A stretch of DNA of 64,000 nt from Paralvinella palmiformis (Eukaryota > Annelida > Polychaeta > Terebellida > Alvinellidae): contig JAODUP010000326.1 in the NCBI GenBank assembly GCA_025642065.1, positions 434,001-498,000 on the forward strand, read 5' to 3'. The stretch's first letter is position 1. Each line of letters starts with the position of its first letter. The notes under the pieces are model-generated. The model was given only the letters and a program-made list of their open reading frames with translations. It was not told the origin of the DNA and searched no databases. This document shows positions 37,783 through 49,182 of the stretch, piece by piece. The position numbers and the translations under genes are program-made.

Positions 37783-39800
37783 AGGTGAGTCAGTCAATGC
37801 ATTCTTTGACACGATACCTGACAATGGCACGGATTCAGAGTTTGACAAGGCACATGACAAACTCAACAACTATTTTAAGCCACAAGTGAACAGAGAAAAT
37901 GAAGTATTCAAGTTTCACCTGTGTGAACAGAGGGTGGATGAGTCGATTGACAGTTATGGTACTAGACTTTTCAGTTTCATGATGTCAATAGAGAAATCAA
38001 GACACAGATCATTACCAAGGGAAATTCCCAGAAACAGAATTCAGTAGAACAATAAGTGATAATGCCAGTTGAGAAAGCATGGCTTTATTAGGCTAACAAT
38101 GGACAACAAATCGGTAGGTGGCACCACAATAGGATGATATCATTATATACAAAGGAGTAGTAGTAGTAGCTGTGCCGCAATATAAGACTATACTAATATA
38201 ATTAAAACTAGTGGATATTACAACACAGAATACGAGCGTTGAGTGAGGAAATGACACTGGATAGACTCCTCAGTGTAGGCAGATCACTTGAACTGTGTAA
38301 ACACCAAGCTTCGGTCAATATGGTCCAAGGGGTACCTACAAAAAAGCAGACGGAAAGATCAAGAAAAGGTGAACAATGCTATTGTTGTGGTGGGGAATTT
38401 CCACATTAAAAGAGATGCACAGCCAAAGGAAAAATATTTCACAAGTGTGGCAAGATAGGCCATTTTGGGAAAACCTTTGTGCAAAAGTTAAACACACTTA
38501 ACAACACAGTATATGTGACATGGGAAGGGAAAGGCCATCTACTGAGCCATGAAACAGCTAGATATGTGTTTGAAATATGTGAAGTGAACAAATTAAGGGA
38601 ATCAATACATGAGAAGACGACTAATCGTTACTCAAAACTGTGCGAGGAGTACAGAGACCTTTTTAAAAGCATTGGCAAATTAAAAGGTGTCCAAGTCAAG
38701 CTGCACGATTCAACCTGTGCAGAATCGCCATAGAAGAATACCATATCACATCAGAGAGAAAATTCAAGAAGATCTAGAGAAGCTGGAACAATTCGACATC
38801 ACAGAAGAAGTGATAGATGGGCAACACCTTGAGTCAGCCCAACAGTCGCCCAGCCCAAGTCGAAGAAACCAAATGAACTTCGCATATGTGTTGATATGCG
38901 AGAAACAAATCAATCTAACTGTCACATACGTCATGTGACGCCAACGATTGATGACGTCACATTTGATCTGAATGGGTCATCGTACTTCATAAAATTAGAC
39001 TTGAGCTAAGGGTATCATCAACTAGAACTGGCACCCGAATCAAGGTGCATCACTATACTTTCAATGCAAACGAGAAACTGTGGAGATACAAACGACTGAT
39101 GTTTGGCTTGAGCTTTGCAGCAGATGTGTTTCATAATGCCATACAGACTACACTACAGGGCATCCCGAAAACATTCAACATCAGAGATGACATCTTGGTA
39201 CATGGTTGTACACAGGCTGTGTGTTTAACAAGAGACATCTCATTCTTTGGACATGTCTGGAGCCCAGAAAGCGTGCCAGTGGATCCTCAGAAGTTGGATG
39301 CAGAGAGTCATACTATGCAGAGAGTCATACTATGAATGGCTAGCTACGTCTCTCGCACGATACCAAACTTTGCTACTATCACCGAACCTTTGAGGTTACC
39401 TGGGAGTGGGGAAAAGAACAGGAAGAATCGTTGAAGGAGCTCCATGGTCTTCAGTCACAGAGAGTATTGGCATACTATGACCCCACGAAATACACTGAGA
39501 TGATAGTGGATGCATCTCCAGTAGGAGAAAAGAGTCAGGAGGAAGGAGGAAGGATAGTTGCGTATGTATTAAGAGCCCTATCAGATGTTGAACAGCGATA
39601 CAGTCAGACAGAGCGTGAAGCGATAGTGGTAGCATGGGGAACCGAAACATTCCATCTCTACATCTATGGAAAGTCAATTGAGATTATCACAGATTACAAA
39701 TGTCTTGAAGAGCTATTCAACAACACAAGAAGCAAGCCAAATGCTAGGATTGAGCGTTGGTTAATAAGAATGCAGGGATCAAAGTTCAACATATTCAAGC
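37783..39800 (+). pseudogene. Ty3/Gypsy-type gag-pol remnant
   Basis: Gag: FDTIPDNGTDSEFDKAH, LNNYFKPQVN and SIDSYGTRL (37800-37960). The frame resumes after the inserted LTR with RALSEEMTLDRLLSVGR (38230-38290) and a zinc knuckle CYCCGGEFPH with HKCGKIGHFGK (38377-38475). Pol: RIPYHIREKIQEDLEKLEQ (38737), LWRYKRLMFGLSFAADVF with the active site IRDDILVHG (39070-39205), then RNase H at 39470-39790 (YYDPTKYTEMIVDASPVG, RIVAYVLRALSDVEQRYS, HLYIYGKSIEIITDYK). A deletion joins RT to the connection region; stops and frameshifts are many. No integrase follows. A Mag-like clade is likely. Confidence 0.87.
38041..38225 (-). mobile_element. Solo LTR inserted in the Gypsy gag remnant
   Basis: It matches the LTRs at 44133-44531 and 46088-46294 (for example TAAGTGATAATGCCAGTTGA and GTAGGTGGCACCACAATAGG). 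It is flanked by CAGAAT at 38035-38040 and 38226-38231. Removing it restores the gag frame across the junction (REIPRNRIRALSEEM). About 20 bp at the 3' LTR end present in the other copies are absent here. Confidence 0.8.
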
Positions 39801-39984
39801 TTTATTCGTGTGTTTCAAAATCTATATATATCATGAATGCTAGCTAATCTTGGCAGAAACACAAAGGCCACATTTGCCTGCCAATGAAGAAATTGTTGTA
39901 CTCGGCACCTTCAACCACGTAAAGTGTGGAGTGAGGTCACTTTCTTCACTGTATAACAAATTAGGGTCCAGGCCATACCTATCC

Positions 39985-40565
39985 GGAACATTTGCCCATA
40001 GGACATTTGCCTCTTTGCTTATTCAGAATCTGGTCCTATCCCCCCCCCTGCTCAATATTTTTTCAAATTGCATGTGTAAATTATTTAATGATTTTTCTTT
40101 GTTATTTATTTCATAAAACGATTGCAATTTATTAATTTGAATGCTACACTGGCAATGTTGAGTCCATCCGCATTGGTCGCATCCCTCCAACGTACCGACC
40201 ATCCCTGTCAAATGTACATGATGTAACTGTGAATTGTGGCTCCCGAGTGAACAACATGTGTGAAGCATGGAGTCGGGGGTTAAGTACCCTTGTGGGCCAT
40301 GCTCATCCCACAATATGGACACCCATTCAATCGCCCCGGAAGGAGATTTCTGCTGTAGAGCGAACACTGCTACTCAGTGACATTGGGCAGCTCCCCGAGA
40401 AGCGAGTACGACGCCACACTAAACAGCTACAAGAGCAGTTGGTCACAATGTGCAAACAATATATGTTACTGCATAAGCCACTGCATCAAGCTCAAGTGAA
40501 AATATTGGAATAAAATATGGAATATGCAATATTGTTGTTTCATATTAAAAGGGGCAAATGTCCCG
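39985..40565 (+). mobile_element. Mutator-like (MULE) transposase C-terminal fragment with inverted ends
   Basis: From 40143 to 40513 the frame reads IRIGRIPPTYRPSLSNVHD, NCGSRVNNMCEAWSRGL, then GHAHPTIWTPIQSPRKE. This matches the RTNNxxEGWHxxL...HPxxWxFI tail of MULE transposases found with FLYWCH fingers. It ends at TAA 40511-40513. Flanks carry opposed copies of GGACATTTGCC(T/C)CTTT (about 40001-40016 and 40548-40563), probably terminal inverted repeats of an internally deleted element. The DDE catalytic part is missing. Confidence 0.6.
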
Positions 40566-41756
40566 GGCGAGAGAGAAAATGACCGCAGGCCTCGATAGGG
40601 CGGTGTTTAGATGGACCGCATATAGCACGTGTTCAGAACAAGCCTGTAATGGCCAGCCAAAACTAGCGTATTTTGTTGGGAAATAGTAGGACACAAGCGA
40701 ATGGTCTATATTGTTTATTTGTATTTTTACAAAGTCAAATAGATCTATATCTATGTTCCTTTGCTCCTATTTGATGTGGTCATAAATGATATTTTGACAG
40801 CCAGCTTATGTGAAATCTCTAAGTCTATCTTTTCACAATTTCAGTTATTGAGTTAATCGTCATACTACTAGATCAACAACTACTACTAGTTATACGGTAA
40901 AGTTATAGTTATACGGCAGTTATAAGTTTTAAGTCATACGTCGTCGTTAATACTTCGTCCGTCGTCTAAGTTACTTCTACACCTTGTGTATATGTGTATA
41001 TGTGTAGCTTTGATGTGAAGATGCATTATCATTATGATTAGCATCTGCATGCGTCACTGATGTGCCGCGAGTGGAAGCTGGTTGTTACAGTTTGCTTTTC
41101 TTTTCTGTATTGTTATTTTGGGTATCGGGGCTTCATTTGAAGTTCATTCTTCGTTCAAACGCACACATACACACACGCCAGCGATTGAGGCTTAGGATAA
41201 ACAGCGATACGTTCGTTAATAATCCATTGTTGGTGAATACAAATAATCCTTATATTCCATATTCAATAAGATCACAAGTCACATTTTACAACAACTCACT
41301 TTTCAAACTACCTTCACCACGATCCAATCGAAAACAATACTGTTTTAAATTTTGAAAAAAAGTTGTCAGCTCCAAGCTGGGTCTGAATTAAGTTACACAA
41401 ATTACGAAACAGCCAATGTGAAATATTCAAGCCCCTCATCAAATCTGAACAACACAGCTAAGCCAATGACCTTCAAATCTGGCAAGAGATTAAAAAGAAT
41501 TTCACCCTGAGATCTGAGTTTGAACAACAATTAATAATTTTTAAATGAATACACCATATACACAAGAATTTAGATTCTTCAATAGCTCACAGACATGATA
41601 TGTTATTAGTACTAATCAATAAAATTGGTTATGAAAGGTGAGTAATTAAAATAATCTTATTATTATATATAAAACAAAGAACATTTACAATATATATATA
41701 TATATCAATAGAACAAACTTCAATTATTCAAACTCTGATAATAGGATTAAATCTAC
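40566..41756. other. Spacer, nothing recognised
   Basis: No family-like coding sequence. Contains short CACACA and TA runs only. Confidence 0.5.
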
Positions 41757-41962
41757 ATAATAGTAATAATAATTACAAAACTTCTATTGCGCCAATATCC
41801 TCCTCAAAAGAATTGAGCTCAGTGGCACACTTAGAATAGAGGTTGAGCAAGATTATAGTCCAGGTACAATGCAAAGTTCATCAACAAATTATCAGTTGAA
41901 GTGGAAAGTCAGGAACGGCAAGTCTGAAAAGGTGAGTTTTCAATTGGTGATGGAAAAAAACA
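41757..41962 (-). mobile_element. LINE 3' UTR fragment, same family as 35268
   Basis: It shares (AAT)n, AAAACTTCTAT, GAGCTCAGTGGC and TCTGAAAAGGTGAGTTTT with 35270-35460. It abuts the breakpoint of the right arm of the inverted duplication. Confidence 0.8.
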
Positions 41963-43799
41963 TTTGGGAACAATTTTCAGAAATTTAAATGATTTACATC
42001 CTTTTTTTATTAAATGTTTTTCATCCTCACACAGCCATCATCACACATCATATAATAACATACTGTGTGGTGTTAGTGTATATATGTTATACAGGCAATA
42101 TGAAATGACTGCGTTAATGGTCGGATGGTTACATGTAACGGTAATAAACACGCATCAGATTACTCTCAGCCATCTTGTCCAAAGTCATCCGCAAACGAAC
42201 GCAGCTTATTCAAATCACTTTCGTTAACTGTCGGCTTACAGCTGGCCAAGGACACCAACATATCACTCTGTGCAGGGAATAGAAAAGCACTTGTTGTAAT
42301 GTCATGCTCTGTTACTAAATTACATATACAGCTTAAAAAATTCTCTTTTACAAGTGAAATTAAGAAAGAAACAAGAGCCCAGGCCTCTCTAATACCTAGA
42401 GGTTGCTGTCCGGTACATTATTGGGAAAAGGCTGGAAAAGAGTTGGAATGGAAGTACAGAAAAATGAAGAGAAATGTAAGATACAGTAGGACTAAACCCA
42501 GTCACCTTAGCTGTTTATAGGTAGTGATGTGGATATTAGAAGGCTGAAAATTTGATATTGATAAAAGATAGCTGTCAAAAATGACACAGAGAATGGCTAA
42601 TTATTAAAACTGGTGTAAAACAAGCAATGTTCATAAATTTAGAGATTTAAATTCATACTGACAGGATGTAAATTTAATTGACAAGTGTCAACTTGTAGGA
42701 TTTACCCATAAAGAGACGGTTCACTCGCATAAAAAAATTCTTAAATATGTAATGTTTGGAACAATAACCAAAAATTCTACAATAATAATCACGAGATATA
42801 CCTAATATCATAGATACAGGGAAATAATCCAAATTACTGGAGAGCCATTATGGCTGCATTGGAAGCCAGATTTAAATGACAGGAAGGGGAAGACTGAAAT
42901 ACTCTGACTTCATATGGGCATGCTCTAGACTGATGTGGATTATAGTTGCTCTTCAGTGTTAATAGCTGAGCCATTTTGAATCATCTTCCTCTTGTCAGGT
43001 TCCTTCTGGCTCAAACTGATGTGGTTGTATGTCATTCATGATATAATTTTAACAAGATAATTGCGTTATGTTCTGGAATAATTCTTTGCTCACACTTTTA
43101 TATACATGCTTTTGTACGGGCTCTACAGACTTCCGGTGAAACTGCTGTGTTCAAGTGATGTCAGCATTCATGAGGTTCCGGTCTCTATCTAGTTTCATAA
43201 TGATGGCGCCCATAAAGAATTGATTAATCAGCACTTTTAACTGGATTATTTAATATGTGGGTGACCATTTACACATTTTGACATCATTATGATATTTCTG
43301 AGTATAGCTGTATTAGTCCTGAAAATTTGAAATGAAGGTGGACTATTCCTTTAAACCGTATGAATTTTTGCAAATTGCTTAGACTAATGGGTGTATGAAA
43401 GATTTCATTGTTGATAATTATGATTTTCATGAAATAAAAATTATAATGATCTTGACAAAATATTTTGAAATGGCACCAATTTGTATCAAGGCCCATCAGT
43501 CTTTAACATGCTTGAATGAATTGAGATTTATCTAATGAACCCTGCTAATATGAAGACCATTATTGTGGACACATGTAAACCACATGATTGTCCCAGATTG
43601 CCATTCTGAGTATGTGCATAACACATTTTCCATAGGTTCAAACTTCAAAAGTTAAATTCAAACTGGATTCATACCACACTTTACATTCGAATGAAATGGA
43701 CACAAAGGAGATACTTGAGTCACCGGCAAAGAAGTCCAAATAGTATATGCGAGTCATTACCAGGATGACTGGGAACACGTGTTTATCCATGTAATTTGT

Positions 43800-44130
43800 C
43801 GCCTAAGTTGCCTGATGACCATACTTGGTGTGTTGTTTGTTCACACAACATAACTATTACAGCATCTGGTATATATGACACAGCTATATCTGCAAAGTCA
43901 AAAATGCAAAGTTGAGCCCTGCAAAACATGCCTCTTTTAAGGTGAAGACCCAGATACCACATTTGATGACCTTGCCAGAAGTTATATTTTCATATTTTGT
44001 TGCAGAATGTAATTTGCCAGCAGCCATCACTAACCACTTCTCTATTTCAGGTAGGACATCTATATCAAAATTGTGCTTTCTAAATGTGTTGACAATCAGT
44101 AATGTGTTTTGCAGATCTTATGGATTCTAT
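43800..44130 (+). mobile_element. hAT-like transposase N-terminal remnant, longer copy
   Basis: This is the counterpart of 26830-27066 in the other arm, with the part missing there: LPDDHTWCVVCSHNI, then TASGIYDTAISAKSKMQ, then FSYFVAECNLPAAITNHFS. The order fits the hAT family (CVVCxxxFxITxSGIYD...HxKSxxH...FSYFVAEHNLPF). Confidence 0.6.
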
Positions 44131-44132
44131 GT

Positions 44133-44531
44133 TGTTTCAGTATGTTCAATTCAGTAGAACAATTAATAAGTGATAACGCCAGTTGAGAACGCATGGCTTT
44201 ATTAGGCTAACAATAGACAACAAAACGGTAGGTGGCACCACAATAGGGTGATATCATTATATACAAAGGAGTAGTAGTAGCTGTGCCACAATATAAGACG
44301 ATGATTGATGTTTTACGGCCACTTTTGTGCACAAGGTAGGCTAAATGGGCCGAGTGACTTCCAAAGGTAATGAGACGAAGTGAAAGACGAAACAACCTTC
44401 AGATATGCCCACGCCAGGATTCGAACACAGGTGGTTGTGATCTGTGGTCCAGCACGCTACCGCTAGACCACGGAGGCGCCCCACAATATAAGACTATACT
44501 GATATAATTAAAACTAGTGGATATTACAACA
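44133..44531 (-). repeat. 3' LTR carrying a SINE insertion
   Basis: Same LTR as 46088-46294, split by the SINE at 44300-44480 with its target duplication. Confidence 0.9.
44300..44480 (-). mobile_element. tRNA-derived SINE nested in the 3' LTR
   Basis: Full-length minus-strand copy with A- and B-box-like blocks (GATTCGAAC on the plus strand) and the CATCAATCATC tail. It is flanked by CCACAATATAAGAC at 44286-44299 and 44481-44494. Confidence 0.9.
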
Positions 44532-44780
44532 TCCTTCTTTTTCCATTGTTTTTGAAGTTACCAAACAATGTATGATACATGTAAATCAAAATGATTAAAT
44601 CAGTGGTGATATGAATAAACACTTGAATATTGTTCATAGTTTTAATTTTGCTGGTGCTATTCCCTTGGTTGATCTTTGTGATACACGAGTCGTTTCGGCA
44701 TTGGAGCAGATGTGTTCTGCTGGGTAGGCGTTGGCATTGGAGCAGGTGTGTTGTTCTGCTGGGTAGACGTTGGTGTGTCA

Positions 44781-45441
44781 TTATAGACATCTTCGCTTAC
44801 TGGTGTAGCTGTACTCACTCATTGCTGGTTGGTCAGCTACATAACGCTTCACTTTGGCATTGGTGGTTGATGAATAGACATCATTTAGAGTGTCTGATTC
44901 ATTGGTCTTGCGCAAGTTAGATCGGTTGCGGCGACAAGTTCCAGAATCTGTATCCACTTGATATGATCTTTCATCTAGACGTTTGGTTATAACACCCTTT
45001 TTCCATGTAACATTTGGAGAAAATGGCTTCATGCTTACTACATTGCCTTCTTCTAGAACAACTAAGTCTGGCATTTCGGTTATAATATGCTGCTTGTTGG
45101 TGTTTAGCATATTGTAACTTTGACTTTGTGTCTGTGCGTAAAGCGGGCTCCAGCAAACGATCAGTCATTGGTAGTAATGTACGTGTACGTCTATTCATTA
45201 GACGTTGGGCTGGGCTAGGTAGGTCGCTTGTGGGTGTGTTGCGAATGTCCAATAATGCCGGATACTGATCCGCTCCTGATTCACGTGTTTTCTTCAGCAT
45301 ACGTTTGGCTGATTTAACTGCTGCTTCAACTTTCCCATTGGACCGCGGGTAGTGTGGACTGGATGTGACATGTTCAAATTCATACTTCTGTGCGAATTTA
45401 CGGAACTCCTCTGCTGTGAACTGAGGCCCATTGTCCGTCAT
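44781..45441 (-). pseudogene. LTR element integrase C-terminal half
   Basis: MTDNGPQFTAEEFRKFAQKY carries the second catalytic Asp; SSPHYPRSNGKVEAAVKSAK carries the catalytic Glu of the D,D35E core. The C-terminal chromatin-binding-like part (VVSMKPFSPNVTWKKGVI, RSYQVDTDSGTCRRNRSNL) continues in a second frame, so a frameshift lies near 45100. The first half of the core is deleted. Confidence 0.85.
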
Positions 45442-45469
45442 AACCGTAGTTGGTCTGCTTTGATTGTTT

Positions 45470-45956
45470 TAATCTTCACGGATCAGACTGTCTCTACAAG
45501 TGTCATAGAAGTTGCAGTTTTTGCTAGAGTTCTCAGGCAGGTGACATAACTATCAACATTTTCATCCATTACTTGGTTTCTTTTGTTGAAATTGAATCGT
45601 TCCATTGTTTGATTAATCTCGCCTGTAAAGTAATCATCCAACTTTTCGAGCACAGTTTGTGGGTTTGTGTCAGATTCACCTGTCGTGAATTCGAATGTAT
45701 TGTATATTCTAAGAATGTTCCTCCCTGCACAATGTAATAGTAAAGAGGTCTGTACATCTTCGGGATGCTTATCAAGCTGGGTAATGTTTGCATAGTTCTT
45801 CCATTCCTGCTTCCACAACTTCCAGTCCTCTTCTTTAAAATCCATCATGGTTAGTATTTGTGTAGGGTTCACTCTCAGGTGAGACAAACGCGGTGGACCT
45901 GCTTGGTTGTTAGCGCTAGCAGCAACGTGGTCGTCGTCATCAGCCATTTTCTTCAA
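45470..45956 (-). pseudogene. LTR element gag, truncated
   Basis: This starts MKKMADDDDHVAASANNQ. FKEEDWKLWKQEWKNYA and LEKLDDYFTGEINQTMERF are typical of the Gypsy gag (retrotransposon gag domain). A frameshift follows CLRTLAK, after which the original frame continues as FYDTCRDSLIRED. The frame then runs into the deletion junction with integrase near 45460. No zinc knuckle remains. Confidence 0.8.
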
Positions 45957-46087
45957 TTCACTTATTATCGCTCAATAGTATCCGGTTCCAACATCAAATG
46001 TGTATGTTTATGTGCTTGAACGGTCATTGACGATTAGTTACCTTTATAGTTCGTGGATTTAGCTTCTTTTTCAAACCGCTACCACCA

Positions 46088-46294
46088 TGTTTCAATATGT
46101 TCTATTCAGTAGAACAATTAATAAGTGATAACGCCAGTTGAGAACGCATGGCTTTATTAGGCTAATAGTGGACAACAAATCGGTAGGTGGCACCACAATA
46201 GGGTGATAGCATTATATACAAAGGAGTAGTAGTAGTAGCTGTGCCACAATATAAGACTATACTGATATAATTAAAACTAGTGGATATTACAACA
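46088..46294 (-). repeat. 5' LTR
   Basis: 207 bp, uninterrupted, TG...CA ends, adjacent to the primer binding site. Confidence 0.9.
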
Positions 46295-47163
46295 TATGTC
46301 ATGATATTATGGATACGTGTTATGTTATACAGAGGTCATTTGGAGCCTCAAATTATAACAAACAGGATGATGCAAAAAATAAACTACTTTTCATAATAGC
46401 TGTCTTTTATAATAATAAAAGTATTTTACAGATTCATACTGGGAATTAAAGCACTCTGAAATTATATGTGATAAAGCAAAACAAACAAAAATATAAGAAA
46501 AGAGGGTATTTTGAAGAAATGATAGGAGAAAAATAAAAGTGAAAGGGGTAGGGAAAGTAGAATTGATGAATTAGCTGTTAGAGTTCATCAGCATCACGGG
46601 TTTATCCAACTATTTTAGTGCCACTTTATGGCTAAATGCAAATCATACCATAAAAGTGAACACCCACAAATTGTTTTTTTTTTAATGAAATGCCTCTGAC
46701 AGTGTTGGTCATGTTTTTTTAAATTAAATGACCATGACCGGCTGGCTATGTCCACAAGCAGCTAGATTCATCATCTTAACAAAAACACACAATGATGCAT
46801 AAAGCACAGTTTGACAACAATGCCAAGACATTACCATGGTAACTATAGGCTCGAATAGTTTATCTCCAGGGATCTCGGTCCAGCCCATCTCAATGGCCCC
46901 AGGAGCACCAGGGGAACACGGAGTCCACAAGTCATCCACTATGAGATCCTTATTTTTGGGGCATGGGCCTCTGACCTATGAAAAAGAATACGGACAAGAA
47001 CATGATGTTTTAAACGTATTAGACGACACAATTAAAATAATAAATAAACTGATGGGTCAAGAATGCCATTCCAGTTTTAATAATCAACATAAATGGTCAT
47101 CACCAACATTATCTAGAAGAAACACAATTATAATATAAATGATTCATTTTAGTCATCTTAAAT

Positions 47164-47167
47164 CTTC

Positions 47168-47202
<35 letters not shown>

Positions 47203-47203
47203 C
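47164..47203. repeat. (TC)n(TG)n microsatellite
   Basis: Expanded counterpart of the short GA run at 26037-26049 in the intact arm. Confidence 0.9.
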
Positions 47204-48297
47204 ATAGATGCATACTTGTAACATACACAAGTTACTACTTACAACATAACACTGATTGAAAACATTGAAAGTCTGCCATTTTCAACAATGGCCTAAATTC
47301 AATACTTATTTCATCCCAAGGCCAAAAAGAGATGAACAATAATAATGAGTGAAGCCTCAACGATTCTTCTGTAAACAGAGAGCTAAGAGAAATGTCTAAA
47401 ATAATGGTTGGAGAGAAAAATTACTAAAACTGATAAAATTATATGAGGTCAGATACAGAACTTTATGACTTGCATTTTTAAATCTGCTATGTACTCAAAA
47501 AAAGATAGAAACATGCAGACACACAGAGAGAGACATAATTCCCAATTCCTTTATTATAAAATATTTTACTTTCCACAAAGAAATATTATTGACCTTAAAT
47601 TACATTCATAGTTTTCTCTCGCACGATTTCAATCACATCTACTCCATGAATGCTAATTTCTTCAACAAACTAATACACGAACATTGGTTTAAATGTTCGG
47701 TGTTCAGAATTTGCCTCATGAATGGGATAACAGGTGATTAAAACAAGTTAACACTGAAGATGTTTAAGACATCAGTGTGTGATCAAACACTACCTCACGC
47801 ACCTTAGCATAAATGCTTACCATTCTGGGGGTTTTCGCTAGTTCTTTATAATCAGTGTCGACCAATTCTGATGGTATATTGCCAATGTGCAACTTGAATA
47901 TTTCCTGTCTGGCTGGAGTATCAGGCAGAGTGATGTAGATTCGTTTCTCAAATCTGCAAATTTATACCTGCCTATTATTACAGTATCACTTAAAAAATTA
48001 CAGAAGAGACACTTCTAAGAGCATGATAAACAGAACAGCAATCAAATGACATACAGATTTTTCTATCACTATAAGCTATGCAAAGTGATGATATTCCTAG
48101 ATATGATACCTTCTTCTGATCGCAGCATCTAGAACCCAAGGTATGTTTGTAGCTGCCAATACCAAAACACCATCATTATTATTACCAACACCTGTAAAAA
48201 ACATGCTTACATATCAAACATAGGTAATTCTCAATCAGGTTGAACATGCCGACATATTAACAAATCACTGTTTTTTACCATTCATACAGCTTATGGA

Positions 48298-48347
48298 TTG
48301 ATTGATGATTAATGTTTTATGGTTGCTAGACCACAGATACACTCCAT
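48298..48347 (-). mobile_element. SINE remnant, internally deleted, shared with the intact arm
   Basis: Only the tail (TTGATGATTAATG-like) and TGCTAGACCACAG remain between the 14-bp direct repeats at 48284-48297 and 48348-48361, which match those flanking 21881-22028. Confidence 0.8.
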
Positions 48348-49056
48348 ATACAGCTTATGGATATCAACTCAGTATTTCCCGAACAATAGTCCTGTATGTT
48401 CAGTTAACGATAAAGGATTATACCTTTAGAGAATTAATTTATCAGCTGGTAAGTGAAATGATCAACTGGAAGTCACCAGAAAATATGTCCTACTTCTGTA
48501 ATTCAATATGAACATGAACAATAATGGAACTATGATCTAGTGTTTATTTCCTGTATTAACATTATTAACAAATAAACAACTGCATTAAGGCATAACAATT
48601 AGGTTGCAAATACCTTGCATCTGAACAAGAAATTCTGTTTTTTATTCTCCTTGCTGGTTCAGATTCGTTTTCTGAACGAGAAGAGCACAGCGAGTCCACT
48701 TCATCGATAAAGATGATGCTTGGCCTTTTCTCACATGCCAACTCAAATAAATTTCTGACCAGCCTGTGGAATGAGATAATGTACTGACTGGATAAGATTG
48801 ACAAAATCTTAAAGCACTTACCTATGAATTAGTTTAACAAAAACCTACTATTACACAAGTCATTAAATATGGCCAGTTATGTTCCAGCTAGGTTTATTGA
48901 AATATATCCATTCTTTAAGCAAATAAATAGAAAGCTAGCCACATTAAAACAGATTTGTACATTAAAATTTAATTTTTCGTGCAGAGACACAAGCTGATAT
49001 TATTTTGATGAAGACGGCATTCTGATAACATAAACAGAACAGAGATTGAATGCTCA

Positions 49057-49182
<126 letters not shown>

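Larger units (their letters stand above)
44133..46294 (-). mobile_element. Internally deleted Gypsy-type LTR retrotransposon (5-bp target duplication)
   Basis: LTR ends are TGTTGTAATATCC...GAAACA. The 5' LTR is 46088-46294 and the 3' LTR 44133-44531. A primer binding site TGGTGGTAGCGG directly follows the 5' LTR, and a polypurine tract GGAAAAAGAAGGA directly precedes the 3' LTR. The target duplication TATGT is visible on both sides, and the other arm (near 26840) gives the empty site. The interior holds gag and the end of integrase only; protease, RT, RNase H and most of integrase are deleted. It inserted into the VPS4 pseudogene after the duplication. Confidence 0.92.

Noticed and set aside
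42125..42520. 131-codon plus-strand frame
   Set aside because: Antisense of VPS4 pseudogene exon 13 and its intron.
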